DNA of 64,000 nucleotides from the NCBI RefSeq assembly GCF_018143015.1, contig NC_054743.1:37652922-37716921 (forward strand). The letters run 5' to 3'. A program made the position numbers and the translations under genes. A model generated the notes under the pieces. It was given only the letters and a program-made list of their open reading frames with translations. It was not told the DNA's origin and ran no database searches. Source of the DNA: Lytechinus variegatus. Taxonomy: Eukaryota > Echinodermata > Echinoidea > Temnopleuroida > Toxopneustidae. Positions 13,001-23,447 of the stretch are shown in pieces. The number at the start of each line of letters is the position of its first letter. Position 1 is the first letter of the stretch.

Positions 13001-16000
13001 GAAGTTACGAGCGAGCGAAGAGAGCAAGCAAACATTTCGACATTTTTTTTACAAAAAACCCCCCAAGTTCGTGGTAGAATTTGACATAATATTTGGGAAA
13101 TAACATTATATTTAACTTTTAACCCTTTCCTTTTCTTGCTCTCTTCGCTCGCTCGTAACTTCTTATTAATTTTGCGCGATACGCCATATAACTAACTGAT
13201 CGTGATTTTTTTTTTTTTTGGGGGGGGGGCAAAACGCCCATGTCCTTACAGCAATTTCTTAGCTCTATTCTTATAAACAACATAAATGTGTCATAAGCCC
13301 TATTTAAATAGTGAATTTTGAAATTTCATGTATTTTGTCCAGAAAATTGAACTTTCTGGGCAATGTTTGTCAATCTGAACAAGACGCGTATTTAAACAGA
13401 TTATTACTGCGAACAGAATTTGTCATGATGCGTTCTGGCCTTGTAAAAAAAGAGACCTGTTAAGGACGTTTTGCAGTTAGCCATTAAGCCGATGCATAAT
13501 TCAATAATGCGAGCGCGAAGCTGAACATTTTTTGACGTTCCGGCCTAAAAAATAACGTTCTTTGCACTTTTTATAATCATGAACGGTACAAGAATATAAC
13601 CAAACAATTGATGCGAGCGCAAAGCGCGAGCAAAAAAAAAAGAAGAGATTTCGAACCTTAAAACAGGGCACTCTCTTCATGTTTTGTAAATAATGAAAAA
13701 AAAATGGATGTAATTTGATATCTTCCAAAATTAATAATGCGAGTACAAAGCGTGAGCAGAAAATTTATGATATTCTGATCTGAAACTGTATAGGCTCATA
13801 ATGATTTTAAAATAAATAACAAGCTGTGTATCTGAAAAAAAACCATGCGTGCACGTGTTTCAGATTTCGACCTAGAATCTGGGCATTCTAAGTACCCTTT
13901 TTTCATCATGAAAATCAATAAAGTGAGCGCGAAGCGCGAGTTTAAAATATTTGATATTCCGATCTGAAAAAGGGTCAATTCAAGCTCTGTATTTCAAGCA
14001 ATTTGTAGGAAAATTATGAGGTGGATATGAATCACAGTTGAAAAAAGATCTGATATGTTTCAGTATTACTTTGAGTTTTTGACATAGGACATGGACATTC
14101 TGAGAACATTATGTCATCATATGAAAATAATGAATATTTTCCTATTTCTCTTCCTAAGCGGGAGATGAAACTTGTCGATATTCCATTCTGATAAAAATTG
14201 ACAATTTGATTATTAAATTAATATCTTATTTATTAATCTAATAAGCCTAATTAGACGCGAAATCTGTTAATTTATTATGGCCTGAAAACTGGACATTTAA
14301 AGCACTTTTGCAATTATGAATTATATACATGAGTTAAGATATTTTCAACAAATCACGAGCCGAAATTTTTGATAAAATGTCATGAAATGGGGATTTTAAG
14401 AAGTTAGAATAAATATTGAGATATACATATCAAATCACAGTGCGAGCGTGCAGCGCTAGATGTTACGTTTTTTTAATTGTTTTTTAAAGGTTTATAGATG
14501 TTACGTTTTGACAATTTGACCTGAATATGGATATTTGAGAACTTTATGGAATACAGGAAAATAATAGGTACCTGGCAAATCAAATTTTGCGAGCGCGCAG
14601 CATGAGCAGAAAATGTTGATATTCAGAAGAAAAAACATAAGTGTTTACAGAAAAAAAAAATCAATTTGTAAATCAAACAAAATAATGGAAGTTCGATTTT
14701 CTCGTGCTAAAATATGTTTGGTATATTGACTTCAACATTTGACATTTAAGCTCCATATTGAGCAAAATATATAAAACACCTGTAAAAGGCAATGCGAGCG
14801 CGAAGTGCGAGAGGAAATTTTATACTGTTAAATTACATGAAAGATTATTTTCCAAGTCTTCCCCTCATCTTATTTTATTCACTCGTCTTCCTCCTCGTAT
14901 GTTTCCCCTTCGTTTTTCTTCTCTCTTTTGCTTTCTTTTTATTTCTCCTCTTGTTTTCTTTTTTCCCGCTAATAGGGGTAGGATCCGCGCCGCCTATATG
15001 TCTATGATAAGATGTACCGCTTACCGATAACGGAGTTGACGAATGGAGATATATACCTGCACTCCCTACCAGTACCACATCCAACATCGAGGACGTGATC
15101 GTTGATCTCGAAATCAATCAAATTAAAAGCTTCTTTATGCCATCTATTCTGTAAATAAATCGAGCTAATCGATTCGTATTTTGAAGCAAGATCTGGCGTA
15201 TTCACATTCATCTTATCTGCTATTCAGCAAGGGGCGACGGGAGTACGAGGGATCAGTCGATCAGTCAATGCGACAGTATCCAAACGAATTACCTCCCGTT
15301 TTCGGCCAAGTCGCAGTTCTGTGTATACCATGCACGGACTTTGTATAGGTCCATCTAAAATGGTCAATGGTCAAGGAGTGTACGGAAACGCCAGTTGTTT
15401 ATATAACGTCAGAAATGATGACCGGGGCAAATCAAAACGGACCGAAACTATAAACTTGACCAGTGGAGTACAGATGGGCGGGGTGACTTGGGGGCGCTTT
15501 CCCCAAAATAAAATTAAAGAATAAAAAATCAAGACCAAGAAAAAAAGAAAGAAAAGGAAAGATAGGAAATAGAGAAAGGTGAGTGCTATTATTTTCTGAA
15601 TATATGTAAAAAATCGATCTATCACAAAATTTGATTTTGTTATCAAAATGTCGAAATATCTGCTCGCTTGCTCCGCTTGCTCAAATCTTGATTGCTATAA
15701 TTTTTTTTCCCGATACGCCATATCCGGCCCTCTCAATAATTGTTTTGGCTCATTATGCCACTTTCTAAAGCTTTGAAGTGAATTGGAGTGTGTACGAGAT
15801 GGATTCAACATGTTCAAGATAAAAACTCAACGCCATTCGGAAAAGCACTAGCTTGCTTATTCAAAATCGGAAGGGCATTCATGAATTAAAAATTAAAATT
15901 GTGATGTCATCACTTCGGGACTTTACGATGTAACACATGATCTAGTTATATAGCTAGCGCTATACGCACGCCATGCATGAGTCATGTTTGTTTAGTTTTT

Positions 16001-19000
16001 TTTTGAAGTGTACACATATAGTTACCTAGAATGCATGTAGCATTTTCATTGCAGGATAAATAAAGGGTTCCAGGACAATTGCCCAGCCGACAACTGCTAC
16101 GCAAAATGCAACAAATGCTCCGCCGATAATTGCTCCGGAAAATGTTCCGCCGATCACTATAGCGTACCTATACGGGGGGCGGGGCAGTTTGCCCCCCCCC
16201 TGACGAGTCACAACCCATGCAAAAGACGTACCCCTGCCCCCCTCCCCCTGACGAGCTTGAAGGCCTTTTTTTCTTTGCTTGTCAATTTTTGTTGGCGGAC
16301 GAGCCCCCCCCCCCTGTGAAAAATCCTAGGTACGCCACTGCCGCCGATATTTGCTCCACCGATATTTTAAAACTAATTTGGAGCCCCGTTGCTTTCCGTT
16401 CAATTTGGCGTCCCTCGCCTTTATGATCAATATGGCGCCCCTAGTTTTAAGAACAAAAAAGAAGAAGATGATGATAGATCTTGAAGCTGGGAGACTTGAT
16501 AACTTGATATTTCTGATAGAGCAGAGTTTGGATAGGAGAATATTGACCACTTGAGACGGATGGTACCTGTACACCAGGGGTTAGATCCGGTCAGCGGAGC
16601 TTCTCCGGGGAGCTTCTCAATCCAGCCCGCAAGACTCTGGGTTTTTTCAATCACTTTGAAGTCACAACATAGCTCAATATGATGCGGGATATGATGACAT
16701 CGTGTATCCATGTAGACCTAACCGTAATAAAATTAATGGTAGTCAAATTAGTTTGACTTGTTTAGTGGAGTCTTTTCTGTCTGTTCGATCTACATTCTTA
16801 TTAGATGACCAGCGCTGTTCTCACCATGTTTGGATCTACATAGACATGATAGAGGTGCGAAAGAGCATTTTCCATGGCTGGCCATGCAAAAAACACAATC
16901 ATATGGTAATTTTTACGTTTTGTAAATGGTTTTTAGGGAAAAAAAGCCCTTCCCCTATTTTACCAGTGAACATTAAATTTTGCACCAGTGCCTTCGTCTG
17001 GCAATTACACCTTTTGTGCCAAGTTTAAAGCAACTCGTTGCTTTATAGTTGTGTGGACAGTATGCTACCCAGGGTTGGTTAAAAGTTTGGTATTTTTTGC
17101 TGTCTGACATGCATGACGTAGACGTGTTTCGATGTAATTCTAGAATGAATTTGTTTAAAAAAAGGATATTTTTTATCACCAAATGTAAAATAACTATATG
17201 CTGTATGCGGTTTGCCGAAAATATGAACTTTAAAGCCGTTAACAAAGCAACACTACTACGGGCATATCCAAGGATGCGGTGCACCCCCTTAACCCCCAAA
17301 GGTTTCCTTATTTATTTATTTTTTTGCTAATCTAATTTGGGGCACGGGGAACATACTGTATACGTGGCCCTTCAGAGGGGAAAAACGAAAATGAATGAAA
17401 AAAAATTCGCAATACGAACTAAAAAACCCAAAGGACTATCAACTTTATGGCGAAAATGCGCATTTTAAAAAGTGTTCCTCACAAAGTGCACATTTCTTTC
17501 AGAAAAAGTTTTTTTTGTTCCAATGGGAAACTGTAGGAGGCAAGTTCCCCCTTCCTGTGGTTTTTACTTTCCCTGCAAAAAGGGAGATGCTAATTGCAAT
17601 TATCTTACTTTAACAGACTGAAAATCTTAGACAAACTAGAAGATGAAAATATTGGGTAAAAGTGCTCCATGAGGGTGATTATGTGTCCAACCAAAATTGT
17701 GTATTTCTTTTGGGCATTTTTATTCATCCAGTGTGATGAAAATTTTGCCCATTCTATAGTAATTGCTGCGTATTTTTTTAAACCTTACTGGACAACATGC
17801 TTGCCGTATTAGGTAAAATACTGCCGATATTGGTTGGACACATAATTACCATCGTAGTGGTAAGATTTTACTTACAGTGTAGATACATAAAAAATATCCA
17901 GTTTTTAAGTCAAGTATGTAAAATATATTCTGCTCGTGATTCTGGGTTTCATTGTTTTGTTCCATCGAGATATGCATCCTGCTCATGTGTAAAAAAGAAT
18001 GATGAAAACATTTTGTTATTTATAGTCATCATCTTCATAATGTACCTACATGCAGGGGTGTACCTAGGATTTTCCAAGGGGGTGGGCAAATTCGTCCGCC
18101 AAAAAAATGACAAGCTAAAAAAGGTCTTCAAGTTCAAAAGAAGCCACTTGTGGCTCGTCAGGGATCACTTTTGATTCGTCTAGGGCGGGGGGGGGGGGTC
18201 CCCCTTAGGTACGCTAGTGCCTACATGTAGTGCTTTACATGTGCACTTGCGAGTGAGCATATTTCCAAGTTTCACCTCGCGCTCCATGTTTGCATTAAGT
18301 GCCTTTAATATCAAGTCTACAGATTGAAAAATCGAAATTTTATCATTTATTAAGAATTCAAGATATATCAAATCATGTTTGAAAGTAGAAAGACAATAGT
18401 AAGGACTAGTAGTACCCCCATAAAAACAGCATATATCAAGTTGTAACGGTCAATAGAGGGAATCGTGGATGAAAATATTTGTTGGTCCCCTTTCGGCGAA
18501 ATCTGGATGCGCCCCTGTGGCAGCCTATTTCCGTTCGTTGTCGTATAGAACTGCAGAGATAAAAAGACCAAAATTCAACGGTGATTTACATTTTTCAGTT
18601 TAGAGTGTATGGAAAGTAAATAAGATAAGAGAGAAGAAGCTTTATATTATCTATTTCATAGGCATTATATTTTTTCAATTAATATAATCCAATATATGTT
18701 GCAGGATCTCCGCATTACGATGAGTAAGACATGGAGTACTCTAGATAAGAGAAAAACGAACGAAGAATTTTGGTGAGTAAAAGTTGATTAAGTTCCTATC
18801 ATTTAAGTGCTTTGGTGCTACATGGCCCATAACTTATTGGAGCCTGTGCAATAATTTTTTTCGTCGTATATATCCCTTTGGCAGTTTTCTTTCACTTAAT
18901 TCGTTTTCTTCAGTAGGAGGTTGTCCTTTTTAAAATGAATTTAAATGACGGAGGTGAAGGACAGGGAGGACACACCTAAACATTTTGCGGCGGTCTAACA

Positions 19001-22000
19001 GTCGTATCTTTTTTTTGTTGTCTTGCCTGAACGAAGTTTGGCAGAGACGACCTAGTGTCAGACTTCCTGTTGGTACGTTGGTATAAATTAGTCTGCTGGT
19101 CTGTTACAGAAATATTAAAGTTTTTGTTCAATTTTCTATGATTTCTCTATTTCTGCATCGAGTATGTTCATGAGGATGATGGGGGTCAAAGGTCAGAGGG
19201 TCAAAAGCTCAAGTGATAATATTTTTGTTCAACTTGTTCTCATTTCTTTATTTCTGCATCAAGTTTAATTATACTTGCTTCAAATGATCTCTTGGTAATA
19301 CCATAGGTGTGTTGTTTAGGATGACGGGGTCAAAGGTCAAATAGGGGTCAAAAGATCAAAATTTTGTTCAACTTGCACACATTTCTTTATTTCTGCATCA
19401 ATTATGCTCACACTTGGTGCATATGATCCTTGGGTAATGCCAAATATGAGTCAGTGAGAGAGAAGGGGTCAAAGGTAATCTAGGGGTCAAAAGGTCAAAT
19501 GATGTGAGGTCATGTCCATTAAGTTTTTGTTCAACTTACAGATTATTTCTTTATTTCTGCATCAATTTTGATCACACTTGGTTCAAATGATCCTTAAGTA
19601 ATACCGCATGTGCGTTTATAAGGATGATGGGGTCAAAGGTCATCTTAGGTTTAAAAGGTCAAGGTTTTGTTCAAATTGCTCTAATTTCTTTATTTCAACA
19701 TTAATTGTGTTTACACTTGGTACAACTGATCATTGAGTAATAACACATGTATGTTGTTGAGGATGATCGGGTCAAAGGTCATCTAGGGGTCAAAAGTTCA
19801 AAGTTTTTGTTCAACTTTCTCTCCTTTCTTTATTTCTGTATCAATTATGGTAGGCCTATAATTGATCCTTGGGTAATACCACGTGTGTGTTCATGAGGAT
19901 GATTGGGTCAAAGGTCCGATCTAGGGGTCAAAAGGTCAAATGATATGAGGTCATGTCCATCCTTTTTTAATGTTTTTGTTAAACCTGCTCTCATTTCCTT
20001 ATTTCTGCGCCGGTCAGTTTTCTTTACATTTGTTACAAATAATTATGGGGTAATATCACATTTGTGTTCGAGAATCATTAGGTCAAAGGTCATCTACAAG
20101 ACAAACAATAATATGCATAATTTATTCATTTATTCAATGAAATATGCTTTACTTATTTGGGATGAAAATCGAAAGAAAATAAAAGATGGATCTATTTTTC
20201 TTTCGAACAAAATTAACAGGGCCTATGAATGGGTTAAACATGGAACATGTGCAGCCCAAGGAAAGATTGCTAGCCTACACACACAACACGGCTTCTTTGC
20301 TCTTGCTCTTGAACTGAATTCAGCTGTAAATATCTACCGGTAAGTATTGATCGTTTTATAGGTTTTAAAATTAACATTTCCAGTTTAATTGTTCGAGTAA
20401 CTCTCTAGTCAAATACTGTGTTCAAATACTAAGAATGACCAGAGGCGGATCCGGGATCTCCCCTACCCCCCCCCCAAAAAAAGGGGGATTGAGGGACATT
20501 TTGTACAGAAAAAAACTACCAATGCCCCCCCCAAAAGTCTTCACTCCAAATAAAAAATTACCTCCAAAATGTTCTTTAAAAAATCCAAACGGGGGGGGGG
20601 GGGTGGAAAAAAGTAACAATAGAAAAGAGGTATAGGGACTATGTGGACATGCTAACATCAATTGTTGTCGTTGCTTGATTTTCGTGCATTCCAGGCTTCT
20701 AGCTCGAGATAATATCAGACCATCGAAGGTCCTTTTCTACCCTTCAGCTTCGGTGAGATCAGCGATCCAACGAGGACTAGGTCATAGTATTGGAATGTAC
20801 TGCGTTGATCAGGTAAGCCTAGTCAAGTTTTGTTGGTTGGTTCCACCGGACATTTGCTCCGGCGACAATTGCTCCGGCGACAATTGCTCCGCTGCAAATT
20901 CTACACATTAATGGAACGACCGACTTCAACTCTGGATTTGTGGATAAGCCCTATCCCAAACCTAACATAAAACACTACTGCAACCCTAATCCTATATCTG
21001 AGACGATTATAGCCCGGGTCAATTGTCGCCGGAGCATATGTCGTGTTGCCGTTTTGGTTAATCCCACATAAGTGCATGCAAGTCCCCCAAGCACTTACGA
21101 TGGATGTCAAGGACTTCCATTATTAAGATTTTACACGAAAATATATTTTGAAATATCTGTATTTTGTCTTAATAAATACAAAACCACTTATTAAGAATGA
21201 ATGAGCCGGTTTTTTTCAGGATATTATATTTCTACGTATCTTTCTTATATCCAATTAATATAATTTGTGAGAGAAGTATAGTCTAATGACAAATAAAAAT
21301 CTATCGAGGTGCCACATTTTTGTTTTCATTCATTTCCCAAGTCTTGCAACCGGATTTGAAAAAAAAAATGTTGGCCACTGCACTTTATAAGATAGGAATG
21401 TATCATACGATGGTACACTGCAAAAACTCCGGTGTTGATTTAAAACCAGCCCGGAATCTATTGTGTCCACACCAGAGAAGTATTGAAACAACACCAGTTT
21501 GGAATCAAACCGATGCTGTTTTAATACTAATTGGTGTTGTACAAACACCAATCTGGTGTTAGACCAAAACGAAACTGGTGTTGTTGTTAAACACTTCTCT
21601 GGTGTGGACATAGATTCCGGGCTGGTGTTAAATCAACACCGGAGTTTTCGCAGTGTATAATTCACATCGTTGAATTTTTATTAAACTAAAGCCTTTGCCG
21701 GGCTTTATCGTGTCAGGATTTTTTTCTTTAATTTTTGCATCAGAAATCATTTCAATTTCACTCGTCATGCTCATGGAAATCCATTGAAGTATATACTAAT
21801 GCAGAAAACCGTGCACAACATACACCCATTTTAAGCAAGTAAAATGTTTTTATTAATTTTATTTGGCGAAGGATCTTACTAGATATTAAGTGGCTTCTGA
21901 ACTGTATTCAATCCAAGCCAATATTAAATAATCTTGTTCACTTTTTTTCACAGAGCTCTAATTTGTTGATGGAGGTTCGAATCTGTTACGGATTGTCATT

Positions 22001-22079
22001 TAAAGTCATCGAATGCAAGGAGATTTTCGGACAGCAGTGTGACCCTAAACGAAAGATAATGATACCTCCAAAGACATAA
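1024..22079 (+). CDS. RNASET2: Secreted ribonuclease T2 (8 coding exons, complete)
   Basis: Exons are 1024-1124, 2222-2288, 3363-3412, 5141-5213, 18705-18772, 20220-20339, 20695-20812 and 21954-22079. All have AG/GT borders and continuous phase, giving 723 nt and 240 residues, close to the usual family length. Residues 1-23 form a hydrophobic signal peptide (MESLVLTSLVLLPLLLVFGV). The body shows the T2 strand LALQWPPTVC (42-51), active-site motif I WTIHGLWP (67-74, catalytic His70) and motif II FWAYEWVKHGTC (119-130, Glu123, Lys126, catalytic His127). NWT (66-68) and NNS (86-88) are possible N-glycosylation sites. T2 enzymes cleave RNA through a 2',3'-cyclic phosphate in lysosomes or outside the cell. 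Motif II has Tyr122 where most family members have His. Intron 4 (5214-18704) hosts a whole methyltransferase gene on the other strand. The family call is firm; strict orthology to vertebrate RNASET2 is inferred. Confidence 0.93.
1368..1511. mobile_element. Short MITE with GGGCCCGTTGCAGAAAGAGT ends
   Basis: The two ends (1368-1390 and 1489-1511) are inverted copies. The 144 bp body has no coding capacity. It lies in intron 1 of the ribonuclease gene. Confidence 0.75.
2516..2690 (-). mobile_element. SINE fragment, 3' part, in ribonuclease intron 2
   Basis: Read on the minus strand, this shares GGTACCTGGCAGGAATTTATTCC and the TAAAGCCAGGGTAAT segment with the SINE at 47075-47340, and it ends in an ATTATTATT tail. 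The tRNA-like head is missing or too diverged to see. It is a 5'-truncated copy. Confidence 0.7.
4085..4385 (+). mobile_element. tRNA-derived SINE
   Basis: The head GTCGCGGTGGAGCGGTTCTG resembles a tRNA A box and GGTCATGTGTTCGAAT a B box, both internal RNA polymerase III promoter parts. The tail has AAGCGCTATATAAAT and then ATTATTATC, typical of LINE-mobilised SINEs. It is not a real tRNA, because no acceptor stem pairs. It lies in intron 3 of the ribonuclease gene. Confidence 0.7.
4643..5072. mobile_element. GCTCCGGCGACAATT-family element, split by a nested MITE
   Basis: The left half (4643-4712) and right half (4958-5072) match the intact copy at 20847-21047, including CTAACATAAAAC and the terminal GTCGTG. 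A 243-bp CACTGTAAAAACTG element sits between them, so this copy is older than its insert. Confidence 0.65.
4713..4955. mobile_element. MITE with TACACTGTAAAAACTGCGGT ends
   Basis: The ends (4713-4740 and about 4928-4955) are inverted repeats flanked by TA. The interior is rich in GGTGTTAA/TTAACACC. A related copy is at 21414-21657. TA target sites and the CAG-like ends suggest a Tc1/mariner-type source of transposase. Confidence 0.75.
5897..6393. mobile_element. MITE family A (TTAAAGGGGAAGTTCACCCT)
   Basis: The inverted ends read TTAAAGGGGAAGTTCACCCT and, at the right, GTGAACTTCTCCTTTAA. The ~500-bp body is AT-rich, with TGACGTCA near each end, and has no real gene. A second copy of the same length is at 30843-31349. 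This copy is in intron 4 of the ribonuclease gene, downstream of the methyltransferase stop codon. Confidence 0.85.
7038..15211 (-). CDS. SAM-dependent methyltransferase, JHAMT-like (4 coding exons, complete)
   Basis: Minus-strand exons are 15211-15025, 10407-10079, 9397-9262 and 7213-7038, totalling 828 nt and 275 residues. Introns have GT-AG borders in phases 1, 0 and 1. Motif I is VLDVGCGTG (residues 40-48), the loop that binds S-adenosylmethionine. Exon 1 joins exon 2 to give SVIGIDKS, with Asp65 at the end of strand 2, the usual ribose-binding acid. KPGG (131-134) followed by SFVIGFPS is the post-motif segment of class I methyltransferases. The C-terminal half (KWLYDVTTK, FEYLIALATKE) resembles the lid region of insect juvenile hormone acid O-methyltransferases, which are of similar length. 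Outside arthropods such proteins are named by similarity and the substrate is unknown. The ATG at 15211 has A at -3. The gene sits antisense inside intron 4 of the ribonuclease T2 gene, so the two primary transcripts overlap. Confidence 0.9.
8030..8420 (+). repeat. Diverged array with GCGCTTCGCGCTCGCATT core
   Basis: The core recurs near 8050, 8165, 8275 and 8385, about 110 bp apart, separated by AT-rich sequence with GTGAGAWATG-like stretches. The array at 13498-14815 carries the same core in the opposite orientation. It lies in methyltransferase intron territory between exons 3 and 4. Confidence 0.6.
11007..11912. repeat. Tandem array, 154-bp unit, 6 copies, with DR1-like motif
   Basis: The GTTCATTGACCTTTGACC start recurs at 11007, 11161, 11315, 11476, 11630 and 11784. 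Spacing is 154 bp, except one unit of 161 bp that carries an extra CCTTTAA. Copies are highly alike, which suggests recent amplification. Each holds TGACCTTTGACC (TGACCTCTGACC in the last). The 83-residue open frames here are by-products of the repeat. It sits in intron 1 of the methyltransferase gene. Confidence 0.9.
12368..12562 (-). other. Possible unassigned or cassette exon in intron 1 of the methyltransferase gene
   Basis: On the minus strand a 195-nt open segment (65 codons) is bordered by AG (12564-12563) and GTAAAC (12367-12362). Its entry and exit phase is 1, the same phase as the methyltransferase exon 1/exon 2 junction, so it could be included without a frameshift. The peptide includes KFVYPWPYHGYNVRGG and IGLNEMEQIIWLVI. 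I do not recognise it. Inclusion would split the SAM-binding fold between strand 2 and Asp65, so it is not part of the main product. It may be a chance open frame, a remnant exon or a regulated exon. Confidence 0.25.
12937..13250. mobile_element. Short hairpin-type repeat, family E
   Basis: Arms at about 12976-13030 and 13135-13190 are inverted copies containing ATGGCGTATCGCGCAAAATT and GAGCGAGCGAAGAGAGCAAG. Related copies are at 15470-15770 (opposite strand), 24066-24320 and 47664-47952. No coding capacity. Confidence 0.65.
13498..14815 (-). repeat. Diverged array with GCGAGCGCGAAGCGCGAG core
   Basis: The core or a close variant appears near 13500, 13608, 13738, 13923, 14450, 14590 and 14793, in AT-rich spacer. 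It is the reverse complement of the core at 8030-8420. The units are too diverged for a single period. Confidence 0.6.
15470..15770 (-). mobile_element. Family E repeat copy
   Basis: On the minus strand it carries TGGCGTATCGGG, GAGCAAGCGGAGCAAGCGAG and the 3' G-rich segment GGGGAAAGCGCCCC, in the same order as the copies at 24066 and 47664. It begins with AGTGGCATAATGAGCC. It lies upstream of the methyltransferase start. Confidence 0.55.
16060..18700. other. Ribonuclease intron 4, right end: repeats only
   Basis: Near 16080-16160 there is a short run of GCTCCGCCGATAATTGCTCC units, akin to the 20847 element. At 18054-18225 a small element has inverted TACCTAGGATT/AGGTACGC ends and a poly-G run. 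Open frames of 60-125 codons in 16.2-18.2 kb lack family motifs and splice logic, so they are not called genes. Confidence 0.5.
19130..20095. repeat. Tandem array, about 140-168-bp unit, 7 copies, with DR1-like motif
   Basis: TTCTTTATTTCTGCATCA or a variant recurs near 19141, 19242, 19381, 19544, 19684, 19824 and 19992. Each unit also has GGTCAAAGGTCA or a one- or two-base variant near 19184, 19329, 19467, 19630, 19770, 19907 and 20081. Copies are more diverged than in the 11007 array. It fills ribonuclease intron 5. Confidence 0.85.
20847..21047. mobile_element. Intact copy of the GCTCCGGCGACAATT-family element
   Basis: The ends GACATTTGCTCCGGCGACAA and TTGTCGCCGGAGCATATGTC are inverted repeats around about 200 bp. 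Copies at 4643-5072 and 38255-39072 are interrupted by other MITEs. It lies in ribonuclease intron 7. Confidence 0.75.
21414..21657. mobile_element. MITE with TACACTGCAAAAACTCCGGT ends
   Basis: The inverted ends are followed by a long inner inverted segment, so nearly the whole element can fold into a hairpin. It is related to the copy at 4713-4955. It lies in ribonuclease intron 7. Confidence 0.8.
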
Positions 22080-22750
22080 TATATCAATGTTGATCAGTGG
22101 TTGCTTTCGGATGTCTCTATATATATCATACACCCAAAGTTCCGCAAGGTCATTCTGTCATTGGATAAATGCTATGTAGAAGGTCATAACGAATTTATTT
22201 TTCCATCAAGCACACCATTTCGCTGTTACGGTTAACCAGCTATCAAGATCAGACGTCGTTATTCAGTAATTGGCTTTTGATTTGGGTTTTTTAAAATTTT
22301 TTTCCCCAAATATTTTAGTCTGCTATGCAGACTCTGAATGGCTCGTTAGGTGGGATCTGCTATAACCAGCCTGAAAGGGCGAGCGAAGCGAGCCATTCCA
22401 CATCTGCAGCCTCGGTAGACCTAGTCTGCTATGCAGACTCCTTGAATCAGCTGTGGTACACACTGAAGATGTGATTCTACATTATTTTGTAGACTATTGC
22501 AGACCACCTTACACAAATCATTATCTTGATGGACAATACTTTACATATTGAACATTTCATTCGATTTCATTTCAGTTTAATATTCAACAGTATGAGTATT
22601 TAAATTTGATTAAAAGGGAACGAATAAAAATGTTGCCACGTACGGCAACACCACGAAGACTTTCTTTTCATGGCGTATAAACGACAATGGATATAACCAT
22701 CATGAACATGATCATCTTAATATGAATAGCTCTATGATATATACTGTATA

Positions 22751-22794
22751 TAAAGGGTGACGGGGGTCGTTTAAACGACCACGTCACCCTTTAA
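22751..22794. repeat. Near-perfect 44-bp palindrome centred on GTTTAAAC
   Basis: TAAAGGGTGACGGGGGTCGT is mirrored by ACGACCACGTCACCCTTTAA around GTTTAAAC, with about two mismatches. It ends in TTTAATAAA, 0.7 kb downstream of the ribonuclease stop codon. Confidence 0.8.
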
Positions 22795-23447
22795 TAAACT
22801 CACCCCTGCACACCTGACCTCACTTCACACTTAACTTTACTGTCAACAATACACTATACTTACGGACCCTACGGTAACTATATATTCTATACTTCGTACA
22901 TATTGACTTACCATTACCTAACATGCATAATTGATTATTATTAATGGACTATAATTACTTATCTCCGTTATATATGGCATTGCATTGTATTTACCATTGT
23001 TATTTGTAGGCCTATATTTTGTATTTATATATTGGTTTAGATCTTGATCACGAAGGGCATCTGCCCGAAAGCTTGATGAAGACGGGCATTGACCTTGCTA
23101 CGGCCCTCTCCATACTATTGATCTCAAATATATATATATCAAACAAAATATCAAATCATATTGCGTTGAAAACTTGCTTATTATATTGTATATGCCTCAA
23201 TTAATGTATAGTGTTTGTTTAAGTTTTATTTGAAAGTGTCATTGTAATTATTTTCGACAACTTTACTTTGTTCTGTTGAAAATGAAAAAACAAAAACAAA
23301 TTGAAAATTAAAATAAACTGGGAGACTAACTCAACCCAGGCAAAGAAACGAAGAGAAGTCTGGTAACTTTTATTTTTTGAAATAACTACCTGGGTTTTTT
23401 TTTCAATTATATTTTTCAACGTATAGGCTTTAATTTAGTCCAGACTA

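Noticed and set aside
17797-18174. 125-codon plus-strand frame
   Set aside because: Longest unexplained frame in ribonuclease intron 4, but it runs into a G-run repeat, has no recognisable motif and no matching splice partners.
19903-20343. 146-codon plus-strand frame as a single-exon gene
   Set aside because: Only 20220-20339 is real coding sequence (ribonuclease exon 6). The rest is repeat array read through.
23035-23090. Hammerhead-ribozyme-like words (CGAAAGC...TTGATGAAGA)
   Set aside because: The order and stems do not match a hammerhead core; only loose resemblance.
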